A DNA stretch of 31,053 bases, taken from assembly GCA_964428895.1 (NCBI GenBank), contig CAYRZU010000039.1, positions 1 through 31,053 on the forward strand, read 5' to 3'. Shown here in pieces: positions 7,901-14,749 of the stretch (positions are counted from its first letter, which is position 1; each line of letters starts with the position of its first letter). Position numbers and translations under genes: made by a program. Below the pieces are notes generated by a model. It did no database searches. It saw nothing but the letters and a program-made list of their open reading frames with translations, and was not told the origin of the DNA. The DNA comes from HyVt-337 sp964428895 (GTDB lineage: Bacteria > Planctomycetota > Phycisphaerae > SM23-33).

Positions 7901-8980
7901 CTAGTCTTCCATGAAGGCCAGGGCATCTTCGCCGGCCTGTTTCGATTCGGCTGCATAGCCGATATGGAAGTTCTTAACGTTTGGGCCGAACTCCTTCTTT
8001 AGCGGCGTCAACTGCTCGATGCTGGAGGCGCTGATGTCGACCTTCTTGCCGCCTTCAAAGCAGCGGTGATACAGGGGCCACCACACCTTGTCGAAGGTGG
8101 GCGGCTCGCCGGCGCCCGGCGTCCACTGGATGATGTCCAGGTTCTCAATACTCAATAGGTGGTCCAGGTGCGGAATGGCGCCAGGCCCGTCCCAGTGGTA
8201 CATGCTGTAGTCCAGCCGTCGGGTCATTTCGTCCAGGACCGGCGCCATGAACTCGCCGAACATCTCCGGGCCGATCATGGCTGAGAAATCGCACTGCAGC
8301 TTGGCCATGCGTCCCGGCGCCCACGACCAGAAGTAGGATCCGCCGACTTCGTCCTTCATCAGATCGTAGAGCTGATCGTAATAAACGAAGTAAAGCTGGG
8401 TGATCTTGGCCAGGCACTCGTGGACCCAGTCCGGCCGTTCAATCAGGTCCATCAGCAGTCTCTGCGTGTCTCGCATGGCTGCCAGTGTGTCCAGGCCCTC
8501 AATCAGATCGGGGAATTGCTGCAACCACTTGCCGGCGCCGACCTCCTTGAAGGCCCGGCCCAGCTTCATCGTGAACTGCCAGTAGAAGTTGTCCTCGTCG
8601 ACCTCAAACCGGGCGGTTTCGGGGGTTTCGATGCAGGGGTGGCACCACACGCTGCCTTCGGCCTCTTCGCCCTGACAGCCCAGATAGAGCGCCAGGCAGT
8701 TGGGGGCCAGGTCCGGGCTGGTCACGGGGACGGCCTCGCCCAGGTACCACCGGTTCAGGCAGCTTCGCATGCCGCTGTTGAGCCGGAAATCGTGGCTCAT
8801 CGTGGTGTAGACGGCGGTCTGACAGCCGTCGGGAACGGGCACCACGGGGACATCCTCAAGCGCTTCCTCGCGCGGCGCGCGGACTTGCATGACAGGTCGG
8901 CCGATGTCGCCGCCGTTGTACCAGGTCGTCATCCGCTCGCGGACGGCGTCCATGTCCTCTCGATACAGAAGCCCAGCCAT
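7901..8980 (-). CDS. URO-D/methyltransferase superfamily protein (often labelled 'trimethylamine corrinoid protein 2')
   Basis: The product is 359 aa and belongs to the uroporphyrinogen decarboxylase / corrinoid methyltransferase (MtaA/CmuA, COG0407) superfamily. It is a close tandem paralogue of the gene immediately upstream, with the same length and near-identical blocks such as D-L-I-E-G-L-D-T-L-A-A-M-R-D-T-Q and D-F-S-A-M-I-G-P-E-M-F-G-E-F-M. Where zinc methyltransferases carry H-x-C-G, this protein has Y-H-W-D-G-P-G-A (261-268), so the classical zinc thiol site is absent. No corrinoid-binding protein or corrinoid-activating gene is nearby, so a methyltransferase role is not supported by context. 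The start is an ATG with GGAGAGG just upstream, and the gene has its own promoter-like element at 9015-9043. Confidence 0.8.
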   Translation of the reverse strand: MAGLLYREDMDAVRERMTTWYNGGDIGRPVMQVRAPREEALEDVPVVPVPDGCQTAVYTTMSHDFRLNSGMRSCLNRWYLGEAVPVTSPDLAPNCLALYLGCQGEEAEGSVWCHPCIETPETARFEVDEDNFYWQFTMKLGRAFKEVGAGKWLQQFPDLIEGLDTLAAMRDTQRLLMDLIERPDWVHECLAKITQLYFVYYDQLYDLMKDEVGGSYFWSWAPGRMAKLQCDFSAMIGPEMFGEFMAPVLDEMTRRLDYSMYHWDGPGAIPHLDHLLSIENLDIIQWTPGAGEPPTFDKVWWPLYHRCFEGGKKVDISASSIEQLTPLKKEFGPNVKNFHIGYAAESKQAGEDALAFMED

Positions 8981-9014
8981 GGAACCTCTCCAAATGGGGT
9001 CAGGCGAATCGCTC

Positions 9015-9043
9015 TATATAGGCGGATAGCTGGGCCGTTTCAA
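9015..9043 (-). promoter_or_regulatory. putative sigma70-type promoter of the 7901-8980 gene
   Basis: On the minus strand, TTGAAA (9038-9043) is followed after 17 bases by TATATA (9015-9020). The predicted start of transcription is about 28 bases before the ATG. The ten-base block CCGTTGAAAC containing the -35 is repeated at the same distance upstream of the paralogue, which makes a functional element more likely. Confidence 0.45.
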
Positions 9044-9066
9044 CGGGAAATGGGGTCTCCGGCGCC

Positions 9067-10301
9067 TCAGCATTCCATCAGCGCCAGCGCCTTTTCGCCC
9101 TCGGCCTTGCTCTCGGCGCCGTAGCCGATCAGGAACTGCTTGACCTTCGGGCCGAATTCCTTCTTCAAGGCGACCAAATGGTCCCACCCCCAGGCGTTGA
9201 CGAGGGGCCTCTTGCCCGCCTCGATGCTCTTGTGATAGAGCGGATACCACGTTGGATCGCAGGAGGGGGGCTCGCCGGCGCCCGGCGTCCATTGCAGGTA
9301 GGTCAGCTTCTCCAGACCCAGTAGGTGGTCGTGGTGGCAGATCGCACCGGGCCCGTCCCAGTGGTACATGCTGTGGTCCACACGGCGGGTCATCTCATCC
9401 AACACCGGTACCATGAACTCGCCGAACATCTCTGGGCCGATCATGGCCGAGAAGTCGCACTGGANNNNNNNNNNNNNNNNNNNNNNNNNNNNNNNNNNNN
9501 NNNNNNNNNNNNNNNNNNNNNNNNNNNNNNNNNNNNNNNNNNNNNNNNNNNNNNNNNNNNNNNNACCATGAACTCGCCGAACATCTCTGGGCCGATCATG
9601 GCCGAGAAGTCGCACTGGAACTTGGCCATTCGGCCCGGCGACCAAGCCCAGAAGATCGATCCGCCGGTTTCGTCCTTAATCAGCTCATAGAGATGGTCGT
9701 AGTAGTGGAAGTACAGGTCCGTGATCTTCTTGAGCGACTCATGCACCCACTCCGGCCGTTCGACCAAATCCATCAGCAGCTTCTGCGTGTCGCGCATGGC
9801 TGCGAGCGTGTCCAGACCTTCGATCAGATCCGGGAACGCCAACCGCCACTTGCTCGCGCCGGCCTCCCGCAGGGCATGGGCGAGCTTCAGCGTGAACTGC
9901 CAATACTTGTTGCCTTCGTCGACTTCGAAGACCGCCGTCTCCGGGCTTTCGATGCAGGGCTCGGCCCAGACCGTGCCCACTTCCTCAACGCCCTCGCACC
10001 CCAGGTAAAGCGCCAGCGTGTTGGGAGCCAGGCACAGGCCGGTAACCGGGACGGACTCGCCCATCAGCCAGCTATTCACGCAGCAGCGTTTGCCGATGTT
10101 GACGCGGAGGTCAAAGCTCTTGATCGTGTAGTGGCCGGCCTGGACGTCCGGGGGGGCGGGCATCTCGGGGATGTCTTCCAACGGTTCGTCCCGGGGGGCG
10201 CTGACGTGCATGGCTGGTCGGCCGATATCCTCACCCGCCAGCCACGCCGTCATCCGCTTGCGAACATCGTCGATGTCTTCACGATAGAGCAGTCCAGCCA
10301 T
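9067..10301 (-). CDS. URO-D/methyltransferase superfamily protein, paralogue interrupted by assembly gap
   Basis: The N-terminal part (10301 down to 9565) and C-terminal part (9464 down to 9067) are separated by 100 N. The bases on both sides of the gap are the same 55-mer. If one copy and the N run are removed (155 bases), the reading frame is continuous and encodes 359 aa, exactly the length of the neighbouring paralogue, and G-E-F-M joins to V-P-V-L-D-E-M as in that paralogue. The gene is therefore probably intact in the organism. It has Y-H-W-D-G-P-G-A in place of the zinc-site H-x-C-G. The start chosen is ATG 10301 (M-A-G-L-L, as in the paralogue), with AAGGA about 9 bases upstream; the ATG at 10310 would leave no spacing. 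By eye the paralogues are well over half identical. Confidence 0.8.
9410..9464. repeat. 55-base direct repeat, left flank of the N gap
   Basis: Identical to 9565-9619. It is probably the same genomic sequence represented twice by an unmerged contig overlap, not a biological repeat. Confidence 0.85.
9465..9564. other. scaffold gap of exactly 100 N
   Basis: A run of 100 N inside a coding sequence. One hundred is a conventional placeholder length and not a measured distance. The flanks indicate that the true missing sequence is zero, with a 55-base overlap. Confidence 0.95.
9565..9619. repeat. 55-base direct repeat, right flank of the N gap
   Basis: Identical to 9410-9464, starting at the first base after the gap. 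Together with its partner it ends exactly at the gap borders, as expected for two contig ends sharing an assembler k-mer. Confidence 0.85.
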
Positions 10302-10336
10302 GGAGGTCATTCCTTATGTATGGCAGCAGGGGCCTC

Positions 10337-10365
10337 ATTAGGGAGGGACGAGCGGGATGTTTCAA
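10337..10365 (-). promoter_or_regulatory. putative promoter of the gap-containing URO-D-like gene
   Basis: On the minus strand, TTGAAA (10360-10365) is followed after 17 bases by CCTAAT (10337-10342). The surrounding CCGTTGAAAC block (10359-10368) is identical to the block upstream of the tandem paralogue, and lies 58 versus 57 bases from the respective ATG. Confidence 0.4.
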
Positions 10366-10375
10366 CGGCAAAACG

Positions 10376-11128
10376 CTACGTCTGGCCGTGGGGGCGGACG
10401 GGCAGCAAGTCCGAGCGGAGGTGCCGGACGGCCGAGCCGGTGTTGTGGAAGAGCAACCCGTCGTAGTCGAAATTGTTGAAGGGCCGATGGCTGTGGCCGA
10501 AGTAGACGTCCGTTAGACCCTTCCGCAACGAGGGATGGGACCGATTCAGGCTACCCACGATCCGGCGCGCGCAGCGGCGGGGCCCGAAGAACGGGTGGGC
10601 CACGCGGTGGGCCCGCGTTGCGACGATGGCGCGATAGCCCAAGTGCAGGGCGCGGTTGCGCCGGGCCTCGGGGGGGGAGAAGGGCTGGCCGAACGGGTCG
10701 GCGCACTTGCGGTCGAAGACCAAGTCCCCGTGGAGGAATAGGCACCGGCCCAGTCGCACGTGGCTGGCATGCCAGTGGAAGTTGTCGGTCTGTTCGGTCA
10801 GGCCTTGGAGATGGTCGGCGAAGAACGCGAACCGGTCGTGGTTGCCCAACACGTAGAAGACTTCACACCCGTTGACGCCCAATACCAGCGACGCCAGCCA
10901 GTCGACGGCCACGTGGGCGGTCTCGTCGGCGCCGGCGAGCGTGGACCAGCGAAAGTCGAAGATGTCCCCGTTGAGGACCAGAAAGTCGGCTCCTCCCGCG
11001 ACCTCGCGAACGGCCGACAAGTGATCTGCGGCCGTGGATCGATGCGCGAACATGTGGAGATCGGAAAGCACATAACCGTGCTGGAGGTCCTTGGCGGCTG
11101 TGTTCGGCATGTCGTTCAGGCTGTGCAT
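10376..11128 (-). CDS. calcineurin-like metallophosphoesterase (LpxH/UDP-diacylglucosamine-hydrolase-like)
   Basis: The product is 250 aa. It has the five metallophosphoesterase blocks: S-D-L-H (D23, H25), G-D-I-F-D (D55), G-N-H-D (N96, H97), F-L-H-G-D (H133) and G-H-S-H (H212, H214). Together these bind two divalent metals and hydrolyse phosphate esters or pyrophosphates. The look is nearest to the UDP-2,3-diacylglucosamine hydrolase-like group, but lipid-A specificity cannot be read from the sequence. No signal peptide is seen. The start is uncertain: the first ATG (11128) has GGAG immediately before it with no spacing, and the next in-frame ATG is at 11110. A perfect TATAAT nine bases upstream of the first ATG raises the possibility of a nearly leaderless transcript. 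It is divergent from the ATPase operon. Confidence 0.85.
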   Translation of the reverse strand: MHSLNDMPNTAAKDLQHGYVLSDLHMFAHRSTAADHLSAVREVAGGADFLVLNGDIFDFRWSTLAGADETAHVAVDWLASLVLGVNGCEVFYVLGNHDRFAFFADHLQGLTEQTDNFHWHASHVRLGRCLFLHGDLVFDRKCADPFGQPFSPPEARRNRALHLGYRAIVATRAHRVAHPFFGPRRCARRIVGSLNRSHPSLRKGLTDVYFGHSHRPFNNFDYDGLLFHNTGSAVRHLRSDLLPVRPHGQT

Positions 11129-11136
11129 CTCCAGTC

Positions 11137-11142
11137 ATTATA
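11137..11142 (-). promoter_or_regulatory. candidate -10 element (TATAAT) of the metallophosphoesterase gene
   Basis: TATAAT on the minus strand, ending 9 bases before the ATG at 11128. No good -35 is seen at 16-18 bases. Transcription would begin at or next to the start codon. Confidence 0.3.
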
Positions 11143-11170
11143 GCGTGGCGGCTACCGGTGGGCCTACAGC

Positions 11171-11221
11171 GGCAATCGGCCGAGCCCTCGACCGTATGCT
11201 CTGACTCGGAGACCGATTGCC
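11171..11221. repeat. long bulged inverted repeat in the divergent region upstream of atpD
   Basis: GGCAATCGG (11171-11179) pairs perfectly with CCGATTGCC (11213-11221). The next five bases CCGAG (11180-11184) pair with CTCGG (11205-11209), leaving a three-base bulge (11210-11212) and a 20-base loop. It lies just upstream of the putative atpD promoter and has no T run, so it is not a typical terminator. It could be an operator or an RNA structure. Confidence 0.45.
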
Positions 11222-11227
11222 CCGTGC

Positions 11228-11256
11228 TGGACGCGGACCCACCTGCCGCGTATGAT
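11228..11256 (+). promoter_or_regulatory. putative promoter of the N-ATPase operon
   Basis: TGGACG (11228-11233, 4 of 6 matches to the -35 consensus) and TATGAT (11251-11256, 5 of 6 matches to the -10) are separated by 17 bases. They sit about 57 bases before the atpD GTG. Confidence 0.35.
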
Positions 11257-11313
11257 CGGCCCCACGAATAGCTCTGACGACGGCGCAGCCGCCAGGGATG
11301 AGGGACGTTTGAC

Positions 11314-12732
11314 GTGATCGAAGGTGTTTCCCAGGATGCCCGCGGAACCGTATTGACCGTGCGCGGTAGTGTGGTCGATGCTCAGTTCCCGACCCACTTG
11401 CCCCGCATGCACGATTTGCTGCTGGCCGGTGAGGGCGGCTCGGTTCGCGTCGAGGTCGTCAGCCAACTCGACAGCCAAACCGTTCGCGGGTTGGCTCTGA
11501 ACCGTACGCAAGGCCTCGCTCGCGGTGACGTTGTCGTCAGCACCGGCGAGCCCATCAAAGCGCCGGTCGGCCAGGCGCTGCTGGGGCGTGTGTTCAACGT
11601 TTTCGGTGAGCCCATCGATCGTAAGGGCGCCCCTCAAGCCGACGGGCTTCGCAGTATCCATCAACCGCCCGTGCCGTTGGATGAACGGGCGACGACCGAC
11701 GACATCTTCGAGACCGGCATCAAGGCCATCGACGTGCTGGCTCCCCTGGAGCGGGGCGGTAAGGCCGGCCTATTCGGCGGGGCCGGCGTGGGTAAGACCG
11801 TCCTGCTGATGGAGATGATTCATAACGTGGTCGGCGTCCATCAGGGCGTGAGCATGTTCTGCGGCATCGGCGAGCGCTGTCGCGAGGGCGAAGAACTCTA
11901 TCGCGAAATGGACGAAGCGGGCGTGCTCGACAAGACCGTGCTGGTCTTCGGTCAGATGGACGAGCCGCCTGGCGCGCGGTTCCGCATTGGCCACACGGCT
12001 CTGACCATGGCGGAGTACTTCCGCGATGAGGCCCGCCAGGACGTGTTGCTGCTGGTCGACAATATCTTCCGCTTCGTGCAGGCGGGTATGGAAGTGTCCG
12101 GCCTGATGGGGCGGTTGCCCTCACGACTTGGCTATCAGCCCACGCTATCCAGCGAACTATCGGAGCTGCAGGAACGCATCTGCAGCACGCGGAGCGGAGC
12201 GATTACGTCGATCCAGGCCGTCTACGTGCCCGCCGACGATTTCACCGATCCCGCGGCCGTCCACACCTTCGGCCACCTGTCAGCCACGATCGTGCTCTCA
12301 CGCGATCGCGCCAGCCAAGGCCTCTATCCGGCCATCGATCCGCTCAAGACCTCGTCCAGCATGCTCTCGCCCAAGATTGTCGGCGACCGCCACTACGACG
12401 TCGCCCGCGAGGTCCGCCGAGCGTTGGCGGAATACGACCAACTCAAGGACGTGATCGCGATGCTGGGCATGGAAGAACTCAGCGCCGAAGACCAGCGTAC
12501 CGTCCACCGCGCTCGGCGGCTGGAGCGGTTCCTCACCCAGCCGTTCTTCGTGACCGAGAAGTTCACGGGCAAGGACGGGCGCACCGTCACGCGCGAAGAA
12601 GCCATCGACGGCTGCGAGCGCATCCTCAATGACGAATTGTCCGACGTGGACGAGCAATCCGTCTATATGATCGGCAAGATCGACATGATCGGCAAGATCG
12701 ACGAGGCCCTGGGCAAAGGGAGCAGGGGCTGA
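11314..12732 (+). CDS. atpD: N-ATPase subunit beta (catalytic)
   Basis: The product is 472 aa and is the nucleotide-hydrolysing subunit of the F1 head. Visible features are the Walker A G-G-A-G-V-G-K-T (155-162), the catalytic G-I-G-E-R block (E187, R188), Walker B L-L-L-V-D-N (245-250), and the Y-V-P-A-D-D-F-T-D-P block (304-313). The usual DELSEED loop reads E-E-L-S-A-E-D here. The start is GTG, with GAGGGA eight bases before it. It is the first gene of the operon, as is typical for N-ATPases (atpDCQRBEFAG), whereas ordinary F-ATPase operons begin with atpI or atpB and place atpD late. The extreme C-terminus has a tandem M-I-G-K-I-D duplication. Its stop overlaps the atpC start (TGATG). Confidence 0.95.
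   Translation: MIEGVSQDARGTVLTVRGSVVDAQFPTHLPRMHDLLLAGEGGSVRVEVVSQLDSQTVRGLALNRTQGLARGDVVVSTGEPIKAPVGQALLGRVFNVFGEPIDRKGAPQADGLRSIHQPPVPLDERATTDDIFETGIKAIDVLAPLERGGKAGLFGGAGVGKTVLLMEMIHNVVGVHQGVSMFCGIGERCREGEELYREMDEAGVLDKTVLVFGQMDEPPGARFRIGHTALTMAEYFRDEARQDVLLLVDNIFRFVQAGMEVSGLMGRLPSRLGYQPTLSSELSELQERICSTRSGAITSIQAVYVPADDFTDPAAVHTFGHLSATIVLSRDRASQGLYPAIDPLKTSSSMLSPKIVGDRHYDVAREVRRALAEYDQLKDVIAMLGMEELSAEDQRTVHRARRLERFLTQPFFVTEKFTGKDGRTVTREEAIDGCERILNDELSDVDEQSVYMIGKIDMIGKIDEALGKGSRG
12667..12702 (+). repeat. perfect 18-base tandem duplication inside atpD
   Basis: Two adjacent identical 18-base units, 12667-12684 and 12685-12702, encode M-I-G-K-I-D twice. The family's C-terminal motif Y-M-(I/V)-G-x-I-D-E-A normally has one copy. 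The frame is kept. Confidence 0.9.
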
Positions 12733-13118
12733 TGGACCTGAAGGTCATGCAACCGGCCGGTGTGGAAGTGACCGAAGAGGTCCGCAAGGTCTCCGCCGAG
12801 GGCACGCATGGGGCGTTTACGCTCCTACCGCGGCACGTGGACTTTGTGGCCTCCCTCCAGCCGGGCTTGTTGAGCTTCGAAAGCCCGACAGGTCAAGAAA
12901 CGTTCCTGGCCATCGACGGCGGCGTACTGGTCAAGTGCGGCCAGGAGGTGTGGGTGTCCACCCCACGGTCGGTGCGGGGCTCGCTGGGTGAGTTGCACGA
13001 GGCCGTCAACGAAACGTTCAAACAGGCCAGCGAACGTGAACAACAGGCCGCGTCGGCCGTCGAAAAGATGGAAGCCGACTTCATTCGTCGGTTCGTCGAG
13101 CTGCAACATGGCCAGTAA
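12732..13118 (+). CDS. atpC: N-ATPase subunit epsilon
   Basis: The product is 128 aa and belongs to the central stalk, linking gamma to the c ring. The N-terminal ~85 residues form the expected beta-sandwich pattern, with G-A-F-T-L-L-P-R-H-V-D-F matching the family's 'G.fgilp.H.p' block. The C-terminal part is a helical, Q/E/A-rich stretch (about 88-125). It overlaps atpD by one base and atpQ by 11 bases, so translation is coupled. In N-ATPase operons atpC follows atpD directly at the start of the operon, as seen here. Confidence 0.9.
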   Translation: MDLKVMQPAGVEVTEEVRKVSAEGTHGAFTLLPRHVDFVASLQPGLLSFESPTGQETFLAIDGGVLVKCGQEVWVSTPRSVRGSLGELHEAVNETFKQASEREQQAASAVEKMEADFIRRFVELQHGQ

Positions 13119-13410
13119 CGCTGAAAGCAAAGACCGCGAGCGGTTCGAGCGGAATGTCGCGGGCAAAGAGACCCGCAAGGTCCGCGCCCGCCGGGATGAA
13201 GACCGAAGTGTCTTCTACTTCCTGGGCATGATCGGCCTGATCGGCTGGACCGTGGCCTTGCCGGCCGTGATCGGCGTGGCGATCGGATGGTGGATGGATC
13301 GCCGCTACCCGGCGGACATCTCGTGGACGCTGACGTGCCTGGTCATTGGCGCGGCGCTGGGATGTGTGTCCGGTTGGTACTGGGTTAAGAAGGAGAGCAA
13401 TCGTGAGTGA
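13108..13410 (+). CDS. atpQ: N-ATPase accessory membrane protein AtpQ (AtpZ/AtpI family)
   Basis: The product is 100 aa from the ATG at 13108. Earlier in-frame codons only read through atpC in another frame. The first ~33 residues are strongly charged and cytoplasmic. Two membrane helices follow (about 35-62 and 72-92), with the G-V-A-I-G-W-W-M-D-R-R-Y-P turn typical of the AtpI/AtpZ family. Its role is thought to be in assembly of the c ring or in cation passage linked to the enzyme, but this is unproven. It overlaps atpC by 11 bases and atpR by 8 bases. Identity is supported by its position between atpC and atpR. Confidence 0.85.
   Translation: MASNAESKDRERFERNVAGKETRKVRARRDEDRSVFYFLGMIGLIGWTVALPAVIGVAIGWWMDRRYPADISWTLTCLVIGAALGCVSGWYWVKKESNRE
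13391..13395 (+). promoter_or_regulatory. ribosome binding site deciding the atpR start
   Basis: AGGAG seven bases before the GTG at 13403. It supports that GTG over in-frame codons further upstream, which would read through the end of atpQ. Confidence 0.6.
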
Positions 13411-13693
13411 GCAGGCGTGGATCATCCTGATCTCGCTGGTCGCCGGTCTGGCTATGGGCGCGGTGTTCTTTGGCGGCTTATTGCTGACGACGCGCCGCCT
13501 GGCCCGGGCGAGCCACCCGGCAGCGCTGGTGTTGGTGAGCTTTGCGGTCCGCGCCGTTGTCGTCGGCGCGGGCTTCGCCGTACTCGTTCGCTACGGCTGG
13601 CTGGGGCCGGCGGCAGCGATGCTGGGATTCTTGATCGTGCGACTTGTGTTGACGCGCATTGCCCTAGCGCAACAGCAAGGAGCAACGGAGTAG
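13403..13693 (+). CDS. atpR: N-ATPase accessory membrane protein AtpR
   Basis: The product is 96 aa with three predicted membrane helices (about 5-28, 40-62, 68-88). Arginines lie inside helices two and three (R50 in S-F-A-V-R-A, R80 in I-V-R-L), next to the H-P-A-A-L block. Membrane-embedded arginines are a known feature of AtpR and have been suggested to contact the ion-binding glutamates of subunit c; that role is inference. The GTG start at 13403 is chosen because AGGAG lies seven bases upstream; the gene overlaps atpQ by 8 bases. AtpR is found only in N-ATPase operons, so it is a good marker of this enzyme type. Confidence 0.85.
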   Translation: MSEQAWIILISLVAGLAMGAVFFGGLLLTTRRLARASHPAALVLVSFAVRAVVVGAGFAVLVRYGWLGPAAAMLGFLIVRLVLTRIALAQQQGATE

Positions 13694-13699
13694 GTCACG

Positions 13700-14464
13700 A
13701 TGGCAGCCCCCGAACCTTTTAGCCCTGACGATATGATTCTTTGGCAAGGCGAGCTATTCAAGCTCAACGCCACTATCGTCTTCACCTGGGTCATCATGGC
13801 CATTGTGGTCATCGGTTCGTGGTTGATCACACGACGGTTGCGGCCCGACACGAAGATCTCTCGGTGGCAGAACATGCTGGAGATTATCGTCAAGGGCATG
13901 CAGCAGCAGATTCGCGACATCAGCCGCCAGGAACCGGCCCTGTACCTGCCGTTCGTCGGTACACTGTTCTTGTTCATCGCAATGGCCAACCTGCTGACGA
14001 TCATTCCCGGCTACCAGCCACCGACGGCATCGCTGTCGACGACGGTCGCCTTGGCGATCTGCGTTTTCGTGGCCGTGCCGGTGTTCGGCATCGTCAAGGA
14101 GGGGGTGGGCCCGTTTCTGAAGCACTACATCAGCCCGACGCCGTTCATGCTTCCGTTCAACCTTATCGGCGAAGTCTCGCGGACGTTGGCGTTGGCGGTG
14201 CGTTTGTTCGGTAACATGATGAGTGGGGCGAAGGTCGTGGCCATCATCGTGGCGCTGGTGCCCCCCCTGTTCCCGGCTGTGATGAATGCCTTCGGCCTGT
14301 TGACGGGAATGATTCAAGCCTACATCTTCGCCGTGTTGGCGATGGTCTACATCGCCTCGGCGACCGAAGGTCATAGCAAGAAGCCCAAGACACCCGCGCT
14401 GGAACCGGCCGAGCAGCAGGCGCCCTCCGTCGCGGCCGGAACTGAAATAGAAGGAGCTGCCTGA
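13700..14464 (+). CDS. atpB: N-ATPase subunit a
   Basis: The product is 254 aa and is the membrane stator subunit that forms the ion half-channels next to the c ring. Membrane helices are evident from residue ~25 onward. The essential arginine is R168 in L-A-V-R-L-F-G-N-M, the family's most conserved block; R161 lies one helix pair earlier. After the last helix (ending near residue 220) there is an unusual hydrophilic tail of about 30 residues rich in K, P, E, A and Q. The start is an ATG with GGAG about 10 bases upstream. The stop overlaps the atpE start by one base (TGATG). Confidence 0.92.
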   Translation: MAAPEPFSPDDMILWQGELFKLNATIVFTWVIMAIVVIGSWLITRRLRPDTKISRWQNMLEIIVKGMQQQIRDISRQEPALYLPFVGTLFLFIAMANLLTIIPGYQPPTASLSTTVALAICVFVAVPVFGIVKEGVGPFLKHYISPTPFMLPFNLIGEVSRTLALAVRLFGNMMSGAKVVAIIVALVPPLFPAVMNAFGLLTGMIQAYIFAVLAMVYIASATEGHSKKPKTPALEPAEQQAPSVAAGTEIEGAA

Positions 14465-14739
14465 TGGATCCTGTAAGTCTTGTAGCCGTTGCGTCGCTCG
14501 TTACGGCCGGCCTGACCATTGCCATCGGTTCGGTCGGCCCGGCGTTGGGTCAGGCCCGTGCGTTGGCTGAGGCCCTGCGGTCGATCGCCCAACAACCGGA
14601 TGAGGCGGGCACCATTACCCGCACGCTATTCGTGGGCTTGGCCATGGTCGAATCGACGGCCATCTACTGTTTCGTTATCTCGCTGATCCTGATCTTCGCC
14701 AACCCGATCTGGCAGCACGTGATCAAGGCCACGCCGTAG
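14464..14739 (+). CDS. atpE: N-ATPase subunit c with Na+-binding signature
   Basis: The product is 91 aa, a two-helix hairpin that forms the rotor ring. By alignment by eye with the Na+-binding c subunit of Ilyobacter tartaricus, the ligands are all present: Q30 in G-Q-A of helix one, and E63, S64, T65 and Y68 in V-E-S-T-A-I-Y of helix two. The loop R-S-I-A-Q-Q-P contacts the central stalk. H+-type rings lack this Gln/Ser/Thr/Tyr set, so Na+ is the predicted coupling ion. The start is an ATG with GGAG eight bases upstream, overlapping atpB by one base. Confidence 0.95.
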   Translation: MDPVSLVAVASLVTAGLTIAIGSVGPALGQARALAEALRSIAQQPDEAGTITRTLFVGLAMVESTAIYCFVISLILIFANPIWQHVIKATP

Positions 14740-14749
14740 GAGCGGACCC

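Noticed and set aside
7901..10301. Trimethylamine-corrinoid or true uroporphyrinogen decarboxylase function for the tandem paralogues
   Set aside because: There is no zinc H-x-C-G motif, no corrinoid-binding protein and no haem context; only superfamily membership is supported.
9067..10301. A pseudogene or programmed frameshift in the gap-containing gene
   Set aside because: The break coincides with the N run and a duplicated 55-mer; collapsing the overlap restores a full-length frame.
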